Origin: Liopterus haemorrhoidalis
Taxonomy: Eukaryota > Arthropoda > Insecta > Coleoptera > Dytiscidae
DNA: 64,000 nt
Direction of reading: 5' to 3'
Assembly (NCBI GenBank): GCA_963971575.1
Contig: OZ020618.1
Location: 34,388,731 to 34,452,730 of the forward strand
In this document: positions 10,746-20,981 of the stretch, in pieces
Layout: each line of letters begins with the position of its first letter
Position numbering within the stretch: the first letter of the stretch is position 1
The notes under the pieces: model-generated
Database searches by the model: none
What the model saw: the letters and a program-made list of their open reading frames with translations, nothing else
Told to the model about the DNA's origin: nothing
Made by a program: the position numbers and the translations under genes

Positions 10746-11005
10746 CTTTTATTTTTTATTTTATGCTCTTATACACTACCTAGACCTTGTGACAATGCAC
10801 AAGGGACCGTCCCAAAAATGAAATTCTTAACAAGCCGGGAATGGTCGAGGGGACTGAATGCTCCGCAAAATAGCTAGACATTCGGGGGACCCGGGTTCGA
10901 CACCCTCGGAGGGCGGATGTGTTTTTTTTTTTGTTTTTGGTATAGGTTGGGGCCTATCCCAAATGATTTTAATAAAATTAAAATTTTAATCGGCCTTAAA
11001 ATTGT
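10746..11005. other. Spacer before gypsy LTR, with tRNA-like boxes
   Basis: AT-rich spacer apart from 10841-10915, where TGGTCGAGGGG resembles a pol III A box and GGGTTCGACACCC a B box, followed by a T-run. The T stem does not pair cleanly, so no tRNA is called. Alternatively this could be the true start of the gypsy LTR (see findings). Confidence 0.3.
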
Positions 11006-12323
11006 TTTAAAAAAAATTTAAATTCCTTAAATTATTTATTTGAAATTTTTCTGTGAGGATGTAGTTGCCTTCACACCTAACAGGTGGCGCTGACGATCGT
11101 TTCTTGCATCTCGTTAGCATAGGGGCCAGCAGACACATAGACCTAACCCAGCAGTTGCCTCCACACCTCCTAGATGACGCTGACGGTCGTTTCTTGCATC
11201 TCGTTAGCACAGGGGGATTTGAAGGCATAGACCTCACAGGAAAATTTCAAATAGATTATCTTCCGGCAGAGGTAGTAAACCTCTGCAACTTGTGAACAGG
11301 CGAATAGGAGTAAGTAAAATGGTAGTTATATAATTCTGACTTTTCTAGATTGTTATTTTGTGTATTGTTTTGTGATTTTGAAGTGTTGCGTTCTGACTCT
11401 GCTGCGTATGCTCCAGCATCGACAGACGCCCCGTTTCTATCACGGACAATAGTTGTCCTACCGAGGGTGGTAGTTTTTTCGCTCTGAATATTCTATCGTG
11501 GTATTGTTTTGTGATTTTGAAGTGTTGCGTTCTGACCCTGCTGCGTATGCTCCAGTATCGACAGACGCCCCGCTTCTCATCACGGACAATAATTGTCCTA
11601 CCCGAGGGGGTAGTTTGACTAGCATTTGGAAGTATTGCGCGCTGGCAAAGTTGGCGTCTGTTCCAGCTTCGCCAGACGTATCACTTCCCACGCGGATAGA
11701 GTGCAGCGAGGGATTGTTGTTTTTTTCTTTTGCAGAGTAAGGGGAGCTTTTGTGTTGGGGTTTTGAAGTGTTGCGCCCGGTCAAGGTTTGCGTCCGTTCC
11801 AGCTAAGGCCGGGTGCACTACTTCATACCACGGATAGAGCAGGGCGGGGAGATCTTGTTCTAGCCCAAGGGTGGGGGTTTGACTGGCATTGGGAAGCGTT
11901 GCGCGCTGGCAAAGTTTGCGTCTGTTCCAGCTTCGCCAGACGTATCCCTTCTCCCGCGGATAGGGTGTCGCGAGGGGGGGGTTGTTCTTTGTATAGTCGA
12001 CGTCGCCCACGAAGGACGCCCCCAACAGAGAGGACCAGGGACGGAGAATCCCACAATTGGACTGTTTTATTTATTTTATTGTGTTGTAATACTATTGGAA
12101 AAAAATAAATCCGGGTTAAAAGTTTCTTGTTGTTTTCTTTGGTGTGTGCCTATGCGAGAGAGTGTGTGTGTTATTTTGGAACCCGAACCTCGCTCCACTG
12201 TGAAATCCAAGCAATCGGTTGGCGCCCGAATACCCATTAGTGAACGAGTACAGGTAAGCGTCATTTGCGACCGAACTCCACTACCTGCCAGATAGTACAG
12301 GGTATCGAGGTAGGAGCGTCGCA
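11006..12323 (+). repeat. 5' LTR of gypsy element
   Basis: Matches 15063-16396 along its length. Inside are two units near 11050-11230 (GTTGCC.CACACCT...GACG.TCGTTTCTTGCATCT), then four or five units based on GAAGTGTTGCG...GCGTCTGTTCCAGC...ACGCGGATAG between 11370 and 11990, probably U3 enhancer-like repeats. AATAAA at about 12104 is a likely polyadenylation signal. ACAGGTAAGC at 12250-12259 is a good splice donor. It ends in GTCGCA. Confidence 0.85.
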
Positions 12324-12326
12324 ATT

Positions 12327-12339
12327 TGGCGCCCGAACA
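12327..12339 (+). promoter_or_regulatory. Primer-binding site, tRNA-Lys type
   Basis: TGGCGCCCGAACA lies three bases after the LTR end and is complementary to the 3' end of the UUU-reading tRNA-Lys, the primer of many gypsy elements and retroviruses. Complementarity breaks after 13 bases. A near-identical TGGCGCCCGAATA lies 107 bp upstream, inside the LTR. Confidence 0.8.
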
Positions 12340-12430
12340 AGACTCAAAAAAAAAAAAACTATGAGGTAGCGAGGTTAACACACACACACGACCGCACACT
12401 AAAGAAACAGAAACTTGGGCATCAAGAGTG

Positions 12431-13491
12431 ATGCCAGAGACAGGTGTGCCAGAAACCGCGAGCGGAAAGTGGTACATGGGGGACGAGTCCAGCATGATGG
12501 ACAACGACGTCATCTCAACACTCGAGTGGGTAAACCGATTCAGTCCACAGGAAGTGGAGGCCGAACTGAGGAAATACGGCCAAGATACCTCCGGCACCCC
12601 TGAAGAGCAGAGGGCTTGGCTGGCCAAGTTTGCCAGGCAGGCAATACAAGTGGCCGACCAACACACCGCCGTCCAGGCGAGCACCCCGAAACGAGAGAGC
12701 CCACCGGTACTGTCCGCCCCGCGTAATTTGACATCGGGCGTGCAGGACTCTTGGGCAGGACACCATGTGCTGGACCTGAGCCGGAACAATAGGCACGTAT
12801 ATGAAGTAGTCCGCAAGTGGAACGTCTCGTTCGACGGTCGGGCCGACCCCATTGCCTTTCAAGAACGCGTTCACGAGCTTAAGGAATCATACGGGCTTGA
12901 GGATTCTCAACTCCTGGTGGCAGTATCCGAACTCCTGAAGGGTACGGTATTGTTGTGGAGCCGGAACAGTCGGGGCTCATGGAACACCTGAGCGGATTTC
13001 GAAAAGGACTTCAATGCGTTCTACTGGCCCAGTGACTACCGTATGCGGCTGGAGGAAGAAGCAGGGAAACGTCTCCAACGCCAAGGGGAGCGCAGTAGAG
13101 AATACTGCATTGACCTGCAAACTCTGATGCGTCGCCATGGGCAATTTAGCAGCGAACAACAACTCTATCACCTCTACAACAATCTCCTGCCAGAATACAG
13201 GCAATATATCCAGAGGAGGTGGCCCACCAACCCCGCGAACAAGTCCCAGTAAACCGGGATTACGATCCCAAACGAGACTGTTGGAGGTGCAGTCAACGGG
13301 GGCATCTCACCGGGCTATGTCCGAACTCACTGAGGAAGTTCTGTCACCGGTGTGGCCACGACGGCCTCACGTCCGACGCCTGCAGTTGTCGCCTTGCTCA
13401 GCCGGAAAACGGAGGAAGCGGCTCGCACCCCGGGAGCGGTGCGACGTCAATCCCCGGCGCCTCCCCAAACCCACTCCACACAGGCAAGTGA
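12431..13491 (+). pseudogene. gag: gag (capsid and zinc-knuckle nucleocapsid), broken
   Basis: The frame starts at ATG 12431 (an in-frame GTG sits just before it). It includes a capsid-like region with VRKWNVSFDGRADPIAFQER and, after an in-frame TGA at 12989-12991, continues with FEKDFNAFYWPSDYRMRLEE and RRHGQFSSEQQLYHLY. A frameshift near 13230-13250 moves reading to the +1-shifted frame with two knuckles: CWRCSQRGHLTGLC (perfect CX2CX4HX4C) and CHRCGHDGLTSDAC, in which the histidine position is leucine. It ends at 13491, overlapping pol. The stop and frameshift make it inactive. Confidence 0.8.
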
Positions 13492-15067
13492 TATCCCTCC
13501 GGTCCACCCGGAGGGACGACCGAGTATTCCAGGAGGTCGAGATATAAAAGGACGGGCAGTCCACGCTTTGGTGGACACCGGATCCTGCCGGTCGTACGTC
13601 GACGAGACGCTCCTGGAACACTGTATAAAGAATGGAGCCACGGTGAGACATGAGCAGGGATTACAGGTACAGCTACCGGACGGTGCGGTGGTGACAGCCC
13701 AGGGCCCCTGGGGAATGAGAGCAGTGATCGAGAGAATGAGCCGACGGGTCGAGTTGTTCTGGCGCATGAATCTCGATTTTTCACACGGACAAAGTAAGCC
13801 CGGAGCAAGGAAGGAGACGGCCTGTTCAACAGTCGGGCCAGTGGCCGGGAGCGAGTCTCAGAGGCTGGAAGTCTTCCTGCAGGAGGAGCTGGTAAGCTTC
13901 AACCAACTAAGGGGAACCACTCGGATGGCGGCTCACGAGATCCGATTGGAGGACCCCACGCCAATTAAACAACGTTATCTACCTCGCAATCCGAAAATGC
14001 TTGAGACGATGGCTCAGGAGGTGGACCAGATGTTGCGGGATGGAGTGATTGAACCCTTCCGCAGCCCTTGGAGTTCCTCGACGGTGATGGTACGAAAGAA
14101 GGACGGAAAATACCGCTTCTGTATAGACTTCCGACGCCTGAACGCCGTAACCAAAAAGGACGCCTATCCGCTGCCCTATATAAACTCCATCCTTGATAAG
14201 CTAAGGCAAGCACGTTACTTTACGACTCTGGACCTCAAACAGGGCTACTGGCAGGTACCTCTCACCGACGCCAGCCGACCCCTGACCACTTTCACCGTGC
14301 CCGGGCGAGGGCTGTTCCAGTTCCGGGTGATGCCGTTTGGTCTGCACGCTGCCCCGGCCACCTTCCAGAGGTTGCTGGACCAGATCATAGGACCCGAAAT
14401 GGAACCTCACGCTTTTGCCTACCTCGATGACATTGTGGTCATCAGCGCGACGTTCGAGGACCACCTCCGGCATCTGGGGGAGGTTTCTCGCAGACTGCGG
14501 CACGCCAACCGGTGGCTGAACCCCGAAAAATGCCACTTCGCTCAAACATCGATCAAATACCTAGGGCATGTGATCACGAAGAAGGGTATCCAGACAGACC
14601 CGGACAAAGTAGCCGCGATAAACGGGGTTCCACCGCCCACCAATCTCAAGGGACTACGATCGTTCCTAGGGGCTGCATCGTGGTATAGGCGGTTCATCCC
14701 GGGTTTTTTTAAGATGATGGCTCCACTGACCACGCTCCTGAAAAAGACACAGCGATGGAGCTGGGGCAGGGATCAGGACGCAGCATTCCATGGGCTGAAA
14801 AGGGCCCTCACGACCGCCCCCGTCTTGGCGTGCCCGGATTTCCAACAACCGTTCATCCTGCAGACCGACGCTTCCGATTTGGGCCCCGGAGCCGCTCTGC
14901 TACAGCGGATAAAAGGACGCGAGCACGTCGTAGCCTACGTCAGCCGAAAACTCAACTCGGCTGAGAAAAACTACTCCACCACGGAGAAGGAATGCCTAGT
15001 GGTTGTATGGGGCATCCAAAAGATGCGGCCATACCTGGAGGTCTACCGATTTACCGGCTGGATTTAA
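13352..15067 (+). CDS. pol: pol fragment: protease, reverse transcriptase, truncated RNase H
   Basis: One long open frame in a different frame from the zinc knuckles. The first codons overlap gag and no start is implied. Protease shows ALVDTGSCRSYVDE (DTG active site), followed by a short, probably deleted linker. Reverse transcriptase runs from about residue 240 with YRFCIDFRRLN, FTTLDLKQGYWQ, MPFGLHAAPATFQ and AFAYLDDIVV (YLDD). RNase H starts with LQTDASDLGPGAALLQ and TTEKECLVVVWG but stops after PYLEVYRFTG, where the 3' LTR begins and supplies the stop. The last RNase H aspartate and integrase are lost, so it can only move in trans. Confidence 0.88.
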   Translation: MATTASRPTPAVVALLSRKTEEAARTPGAVRRQSPAPPQTHSTQASDIPPVHPEGRPSIPGGRDIKGRAVHALVDTGSCRSYVDETLLEHCIKNGATVRHEQGLQVQLPDGAVVTAQGPWGMRAVIERMSRRVELFWRMNLDFSHGQSKPGARKETACSTVGPVAGSESQRLEVFLQEELVSFNQLRGTTRMAAHEIRLEDPTPIKQRYLPRNPKMLETMAQEVDQMLRDGVIEPFRSPWSSSTVMVRKKDGKYRFCIDFRRLNAVTKKDAYPLPYINSILDKLRQARYFTTLDLKQGYWQVPLTDASRPLTTFTVPGRGLFQFRVMPFGLHAAPATFQRLLDQIIGPEMEPHAFAYLDDIVVISATFEDHLRHLGEVSRRLRHANRWLNPEKCHFAQTSIKYLGHVITKKGIQTDPDKVAAINGVPPPTNLKGLRSFLGAASWYRRFIPGFFKMMAPLTTLLKKTQRWSWGRDQDAAFHGLKRALTTAPVLACPDFQQPFILQTDASDLGPGAALLQRIKGREHVVAYVSRKLNSAEKNYSTTEKECLVVVWGIQKMRPYLEVYRFTGWI

Positions 15068-16396
15068 AAAAAATTTAAATTTCTTAAATTATTCATTTGA
15101 AATTTTTCTGTGAGGATGTAGTTGCCTTCACACCTAACGGGTGGCGCTGACGATCGTTTCTTGCATCTCGTTAGCATAGGGGCCAGCAGACACATAGACC
15201 TAACCCAGCAGTTGCCTCCACACCTACTAGATGACGCTGACGGTCGTTTCTTGCATCTCATTAGCACAGGGGGATTTGAAGGCATAGACCTCACAGGAAA
15301 ATTTCAACTAGATTATCTTCCAGCAGAGGTAGTAAACCTCTGCAACTTGTGAACAGGCGAATAGGAGTAAGTAAATTGGTAGTTATATAATTCTGACTTT
15401 TCTAGATTGTTATTTTGTGTATTGTTTTGTGATTTTGAAGTGTTGCGTTCTGATTCTGCTGCGTATGCTCCAGCATCGACAAACGCCCCGCTTCCATCAT
15501 AGACAATAGTTTTCCTACCGAGGGTGGTAGTTCTTTCACTCTGAATTTTCTATCGTGTTATTTTTTTTTGTATTGTTTTGTGATTTTGATGTGTTGCGTT
15601 CTGACCCTGCGCATGCTCCAGTATCGACAGATGCCCCGCTTCTCATCACGGACAATAATTGTCCTACCCGAGGGGGTAGTTTGACTAGCATTTGGAAGTG
15701 TTGCGCGCTGGCAAAGTTTGCGTCTGTTCCAGCTTTGCCAGACGTATCACTTCTTACGCGGATAGAGTGCTGCGAGGGATTGTTGTTTTTTTCTTTTGCG
15801 GAGTAAGGGGAGCTTTTGTGTTGGTGTTTTGAAGTGTTGCGCCCTGTCAAGGTTTGCGTCCGTTCCAGCTAAGGCCGGGTGCACTACTTCATACCACGGA
15901 TAGAGCAGGGCGGGGAGATATTGTTTTAGCCCGAGGATGGGGGTTTGACTGGCATTGGGAAGCGTTGCGCGCTGGCAAAGTTTGCGTCAGTTCCAGCTTC
16001 GCCAGACGTATCCCTTCTCCCGCGGATTGGGTGTCGCGAGGGGGGGGGGGGTGTTTGTTCTTTGTATAGCCGACGTCGCCCACGAAGGACGCCCCCAACA
16101 GAGAGGACCAGGAACGGAGAATCCCGAAATTGGACTGTTTTATTTATTTTGTTGTGCTGTAATACTATTGGAAAAAAATAAATCCGGGTTAAAAGTTTCT
16201 TGTTGTTTTCTTTGGTGTGTGCCTATGCGAGAGAGTGTGTGGGTTATTTTGGAACCCGGACTTCGCTCCACTGAGAAATCCGAGCAATCGGTTGGCGCCC
16301 GAATACCCATTAGTGAACGAGTACAGGTAAGCATCATTTGCAACCGAACTCCACTACCTGCCAGATAGTACAGGGTATCGAGGTAGGAGCGTCGCA
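15063..16396 (+). repeat. 3' LTR of gypsy element
   Basis: Direct repeat of 11006-12323 with the same internal units, AATAAA, splice donor and internal TGGCGCCCGAATA. It lacks a polypurine tract at its left because the deletion joint falls exactly there (GGCTGGA then TTTAAAAAAAATTT). After its last bases GTCGCA comes unrelated GGAACCTG. Confidence 0.85.
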
Positions 16397-16506
16397 GGAA
16401 CCTGATATTTTATATTTGCTAGGGAAAAATTATTTTTGGCTAAATAATTGGTTATTAATTATATACTCTATTATTTTTGTAAGAAATAGTCCCCAACAAT
16501 CGCAGC

Positions 16507-17275
16507 TTAAGGCGGCGCACAACCCTATAGTTACATATAGTTTCTTATACAAAACTAATAATCGGAAATAAAATTAATAACAATCTATATATCAAAATTT
16601 GTAGCGAATTTTTATCTATCTAATAGGATATTTTAAATTTTAGAAAAAACTGTTATCTAATTGTAATTAAGCAAATTGCATTATAGGCGCCATCTTGTAA
16701 ACCAATCGACGCATATTTGCGTACGATGCGGCAAATTGTAGCTAAAGCTTCATTCTACAAAAAGGATGTTAGGTATTTTGTTCTATTGTGAAAACTACTT
16801 ATAGTTATTGTACTTGATAGTCTATATTTGCCGCCATCTTGATTCTGCCGCGGTTCTCAAAATAGTTGTAGCGAGTAAAAATTATTTAATTTTTGTGAAG
16901 AATATGTGTGCCAAGTGGCATTCCATTATCAACAAGTATAATATTTTTCGACGAGGGTTCTAAACTGTAAGTAATCAAGTCGAAAAAAATGTTGACGTAT
17001 TATTTGAACATTTCTAGACAAATCTATATAAATATAAAAGTTATTTGAAACCCATAAATAGATTTAAAAAATTACAGAACAATGTTGCTGATGTCAATTA
17101 TTAAGTTATTTAGCGATAATATTTTTACAATAAATATTTCTACAATTAAAAATATCCTATTAGATAGATAAAAATTCAGTGCAAAATTTGATGTATAGAT
17201 TGATACTAATTTTATTTTAGTTTGTTAATTTTGTATAAGAAATTGGTAACCTCTAGGGGTTATACGCAGCCTTAA
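16507..17275. mobile_element. TTAA-ended MITE with about 130-bp terminal inverted repeats
   Basis: The left end reads TTAAGGCGGCGCACAACCC. The reverse complement of the right end reads TTAAGGCTGCGTATAACCCC. The inverted match continues about 130 bp through TATCTATCTAATAGGATATT. The interior has no ORF. Ends at TTAA suggest piggyBac-like mobilisation, but TIRs of this length are unusual there, so the superfamily is uncertain. A second family member is at 44021-45460. Confidence 0.75.
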
Positions 17276-17771
17276 AACATTTTTGATCTACTAAGCAACA
17301 CAGGATTCCAAAAGAGCAAAAAGTCATAAAATCCTCATTCTTTACTTTTAGAAGAGCCATAAGGACGAAAAAAAGGAGAAACCGAGCTATCAAAAATAAA
17401 AATCAAAATTCCGAGATTCCACACGGCAAAAAAAAAACTTTTTCTATAAATATCATAAGAGCCATATTTTGATACCAAAAAATCCATAACTTGCTCAAAA
17501 TGTTACCGAACCGTCTACTAGGCGATGATTTGTATATACATAAATATCGGAGATCAGGAGATTTTTTTTCTGAAGAATTGTCTTAGAAGTGTAGAGACCT
17601 ATATCATACCAGAGTTTAGTTCTGATTGCATATAATTTAGCTCGATCGCCTTTCGAACATGTGTTAAGTATGAATGCCTACGTCGGCCACAAAAATGGTA
17701 CTCGTAGGCTGTGTTTGGCTCGCGGGCCTTAGTTTATGATAATGATGATATTTAAGTATTGATTTACTTAC
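17276..17771. other. Intron, nothing recognised
   Basis: AT-rich sequence between the TTAA MITE and the 47-bp exon. No repeat boundary, ORF or RNA gene was seen. Confidence 0.4.
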
Positions 17772-17818
17772 CTCCATCGAATATTTGGCGGCATTTTTTC
17801 TTACGAGCAACTTTCTTC
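17772..17818 (-). CDS. Host gene, 47-bp micro-exon (basic)
   Basis: A 47-bp minus-strand exon between a long T-rich tract ending in AG (17820-17819) and a GTAAGT donor (17771-17766). Layout is one base, fifteen codons, one base. The first base completes the AA left by the exon at 47817-47994 (Lys), and the last base begins the Glu completed at 7729. The codons give KKVARKKKCRQIFDG, a basic patch that could be a nuclear-localisation or nucleic-acid-contact segment (inference only). A second frame is also open here (RKLLVRKNAAKYSME), but only the first agrees with both neighbours. It is flanked by introns of 30 and 10 kb. Confidence 0.7.
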
Positions 17819-19622
17819 CTAAAATAAAAAAAAAAAAAAATAACAAGACAAATATTTCAAGTTAGGAAGGAAGGAATATTAATTAAATATATCTAAGGTT
17901 CAGTGTCGAAAATATGGTATTTATCCGTAAAGTATTCTTATCCGTGTATAGGAGATCCACAATATCATAGGATTTACCTCATCAATAAAAGTTACTAAAA
18001 CAATGACGTCACTTTCAAGTACGTTTACATGCAAAAGTTTACTGCATGCAAATACAGCACACTGTCATCTACTTAATATTGTACAATATCAAGTATGTAT
18101 TGAAGTTTTACACACTGTATTAATTGTTTGGTTATAAAAACAAAATCCAAAGCTTTAAGAACAAGGAATATCACAAGTCAGTCTTACACATATAATCAAA
18201 TAGGCTGTTTACTGAATCGGCACCTGAAATTTAATATGTAATATGCAATACTGCCAATAAAAAAAGCAAAATAAATCTTATTTTTTGACTTGATAATAGC
18301 TGAAACTAGTCAAAAATCTTAAATAAAATTATAGTTGTTGTTTTTCATTAATATATCTGTTTATCATAAATAATTGTTTATCATTATTAAAAACATACAT
18401 ATTTGTGTATTACATATATTTTTTATTACCCCCGGGCCTTTCGGCGTGCCGGGTTCAAACTATTACATTAACAATTACCCAAATACATTATTTTACTTTA
18501 CAAACTAAATTCTTACTCTCCTCTCTTCTTTCGTCCTCCTTGCCTCTCTCTTCCTTCCTATTCTCAGTTCTTCGGTTCTTCCTTCCTGTTCTTCCCCACC
18601 ATGGCTTCTTCCCCATCTTTGGACTCTTCCAATTTTCGCCTTTCCACCGCTCTCTCCATTCCCTCACTCAGCTCTCTCCCTCCTCTTATTCTTCCCTTCT
18701 CTCTCCTTCCAGCCATTTCTTCACCCCTTCTCCTATGTCCCTTTCTTCCTCCCCCATCCAGGTAACCTCATCCCCCTTCCTTCCTTTTCCCCCGTTCTGC
18801 ATCCCACGGTCCTCTTCTTTCATTCCCATACACCTCCCTATTATCCTTCTCCGATCTCAATCCTTCTTGCCTCTGATTCCCTCGTAATTAATACACAATT
18901 TAATATTTGAGTATTAATTCAGTATGACAATGTTTGAAGTTTAGAAATATGTAACTTTTAAAGTTTTTACTAACTTTGTGATGAAATTCGTCTGATATCG
19001 TGGATCACCTTTATTACGCGAATGTTACACGTTAAGTTTAAAATTGTGTAATGTGTGAGTCTTGGTACCTAATAAGTGAAAGAAGTTAACAGAATATTAG
19101 ATGTATGGGTCAATTATTTTGCCAAAATCGAATTAAAATCGACCCTTTTAAAAAAATTATATGTATTTCATCCATAAATCAAAGCACTATGACCTTTCTT
19201 TTAAGAAGGTTTCACAGAACAGAAGACTCAAGAAGCGATATACCCATGTTAAAAGTTTTGACCTTACGAGCTGCACTTTGCAAAATATCCGGAAGTAAAT
19301 CCGTGGAACCGTGAAATTTAAATGCAACATCATATACTTTTTATTCTTAGTAAGAATTCTACATTTGTTAAACATGTACACATTTCTTATTTAACATAAA
19401 ATTTTGCTAAATAGATCCAAACATTTTATGTCCAAGAAAAAGTGTGCATGTTTAACAGTAAATTGCCATACTTAGGTGATTAAATGTACAGCAAATGAAA
19501 CTAAATATAAAATATTTTTCATATTTTTATTTTATATTATATCTACATAGTACTCCAACCAAAATGTACAACAAAGCAGTAAAATTAGTAACATAATCTT
19601 ATTATAAACAATTTTTGCCATA
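17819..19622. other. Intron with long pyrimidine-rich tract 18490-18890
   Basis: Sequence upstream of the 47-bp exon. From 18490 to 18890 the plus strand is almost pure C/T (CTCTC, TTCCT, CCCTT). A 160-codon open frame there is explained by that composition. Just before it, CCCCGGGCCTTTCGGCGTGCC is an isolated GC patch. The remainder is AT-rich with nothing recognised. Confidence 0.5.
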
Positions 19623-20766
19623 TATAAGCAGTTCACTTTTGTAAGAACAAACTATTGTGTATTTCAAAGTAGAAAAATGTGTGTAAGAAGATAGGAGCTG
19701 TTTGTCCTTGCTTCGGATTGGTTTAGATCGTCATCCCTATTACACTGTAAAAATATTGTTTTTAGTCTAAGTTGACAGATGTTCAGTGTCGTACAGTGGA
19801 AATATATATTATTTATATTATTTTATTTTTCTCATATATTTTGTTATTATTTACATATTTAGACTTTTATTTATATTCTTGGCGTAGATTTTATGGAGAA
19901 AATTCTCCATGTAATTTGTTTTTACGCAGTTATATATATTTTAGGTTATCTGACATATAAATATTTTTTGACAGTTGACAATTAACAGATCAAGAAAGAG
20001 GACTAATGTGAGGCCAAAAGACAGCCCAGCTGATTGTGCCCAAAAAAGAAGTTATTGATATAATTTTTAGACCTTCATATATACATATATTTTTAATTTT
20101 TATTTACAATAATTATTTAAATAAGAAACTTTAGCTCTGAAGATATATTGTTTGTTTTATTGCTTTGTTTAAACTCTTTTAGCCAAATCTCTCTTTTTAT
20201 ATATAGTACATAATTTTTAAAATTAATTAATCTTATTTACCTTATTTATATTAAAAAAAAAAATCACTTGCTAACCCAGTTGCTTCGCCCATGCCCTAGT
20301 TGTAACTTATTTTAAATTTCCCGCTATACTGTATTTGATCAGTGTAAATCGTACTCGGTTCGCAGCGCTATTTACTTTTTTCTACTTTGAAATAGACAAT
20401 AGATCTGGTTATTTTGGTGATTTTTATAGTGTATTACTGACATTTAGAAACTTGGTTATATTGTAAAAAATGCTTTACAGTTTTGGGTTATGTTTGTATT
20501 ATTTTAGGTTAGTATAATATTTACAAAATATTTAAGATGTCACTATTCAAAATGACATATGACAAACGATATTTTTTTAAATGACATATTTATAATCTGC
20601 TCCTTATTCGCCTATCTAGCGTTGGGAACCTATTATTATTTATTTTATAATCTGACTTGTCAAATTATTTTTCTGTAATACTAATATGACATACAGTTTC
20701 AAAGGTGCAAACTGTTGAAAACAAAATTTCATCTTAGTTTGTTCTTACAAAAGTGAACTGCTTATA
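19623..20766. mobile_element. TA-flanked MITE with about 35-bp TIRs
   Basis: Left TATAAGCAGTTCACTTTTGT and right ACAAAAGTGAACTGCTTATA are perfect reverse complements, and the match continues through AAGAACAAACTA. Ends at TA fit a Tc1/mariner-type target. The 1.1-kb interior has no coding frame. Confidence 0.7.
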
Positions 20767-20981
20767 CCTTTTTCTGTTAAGTCATTAATAAGGGAGATAT
20801 TTCGAAAGTTTAGTTTTAGAATGTTCCGCCATAACTCCCCAAATTTTCATCCAAGTGAAAAAAACGCACAGAATAAATGAGATTTGTTTTCTTATTATGA
20901 ACAATTTTTGCAAAAACACAATATGTTTAAAACTTCAATATCTCACTCAAAATTAGCTAATATACAATAGTTGTCTATATC

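Larger units (their letters stand above)
11006..16396 (+). mobile_element. Ty3/gypsy LTR retrotransposon, internally deleted
   Basis: Two direct repeats of about 1.32 kb bracket a GC-rich internal region with gag, protease, reverse transcriptase and partial RNase H. A tRNA-Lys primer-binding site follows the left repeat. The right repeat begins directly after the truncated RNase H, so the end of RNase H, the whole integrase and any polypurine tract are missing. The element is much richer in G and C than the host DNA. It lies antisense to the host gene. LTR copies differ only at scattered positions, indicating a fairly recent insertion. Confidence 0.9.

Noticed and set aside
10841..10915. Possible tRNA gene or SINE head
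   Set aside because: A-box and B-box words are present, but neither the acceptor nor the T stem pairs properly; kept only as a note.
11823..12852. Several long minus-strand frames across the gypsy LTR and gag
   Set aside because: Shadows of GC-rich plus-strand coding and of LTR repeats; no domain.
18405..18887. 160-codon open frame rich in Ser, Leu, Pro
   Set aside because: Explained by a C/T-only tract; no motif, no splice phase with the host exons.
20270..20310. CGCCCATGCCCTAGT as a Helitron 3' end
   Set aside because: CTAG followed by T is present but there is no convincing hairpin just before it and no TC-type 5' end nearby.
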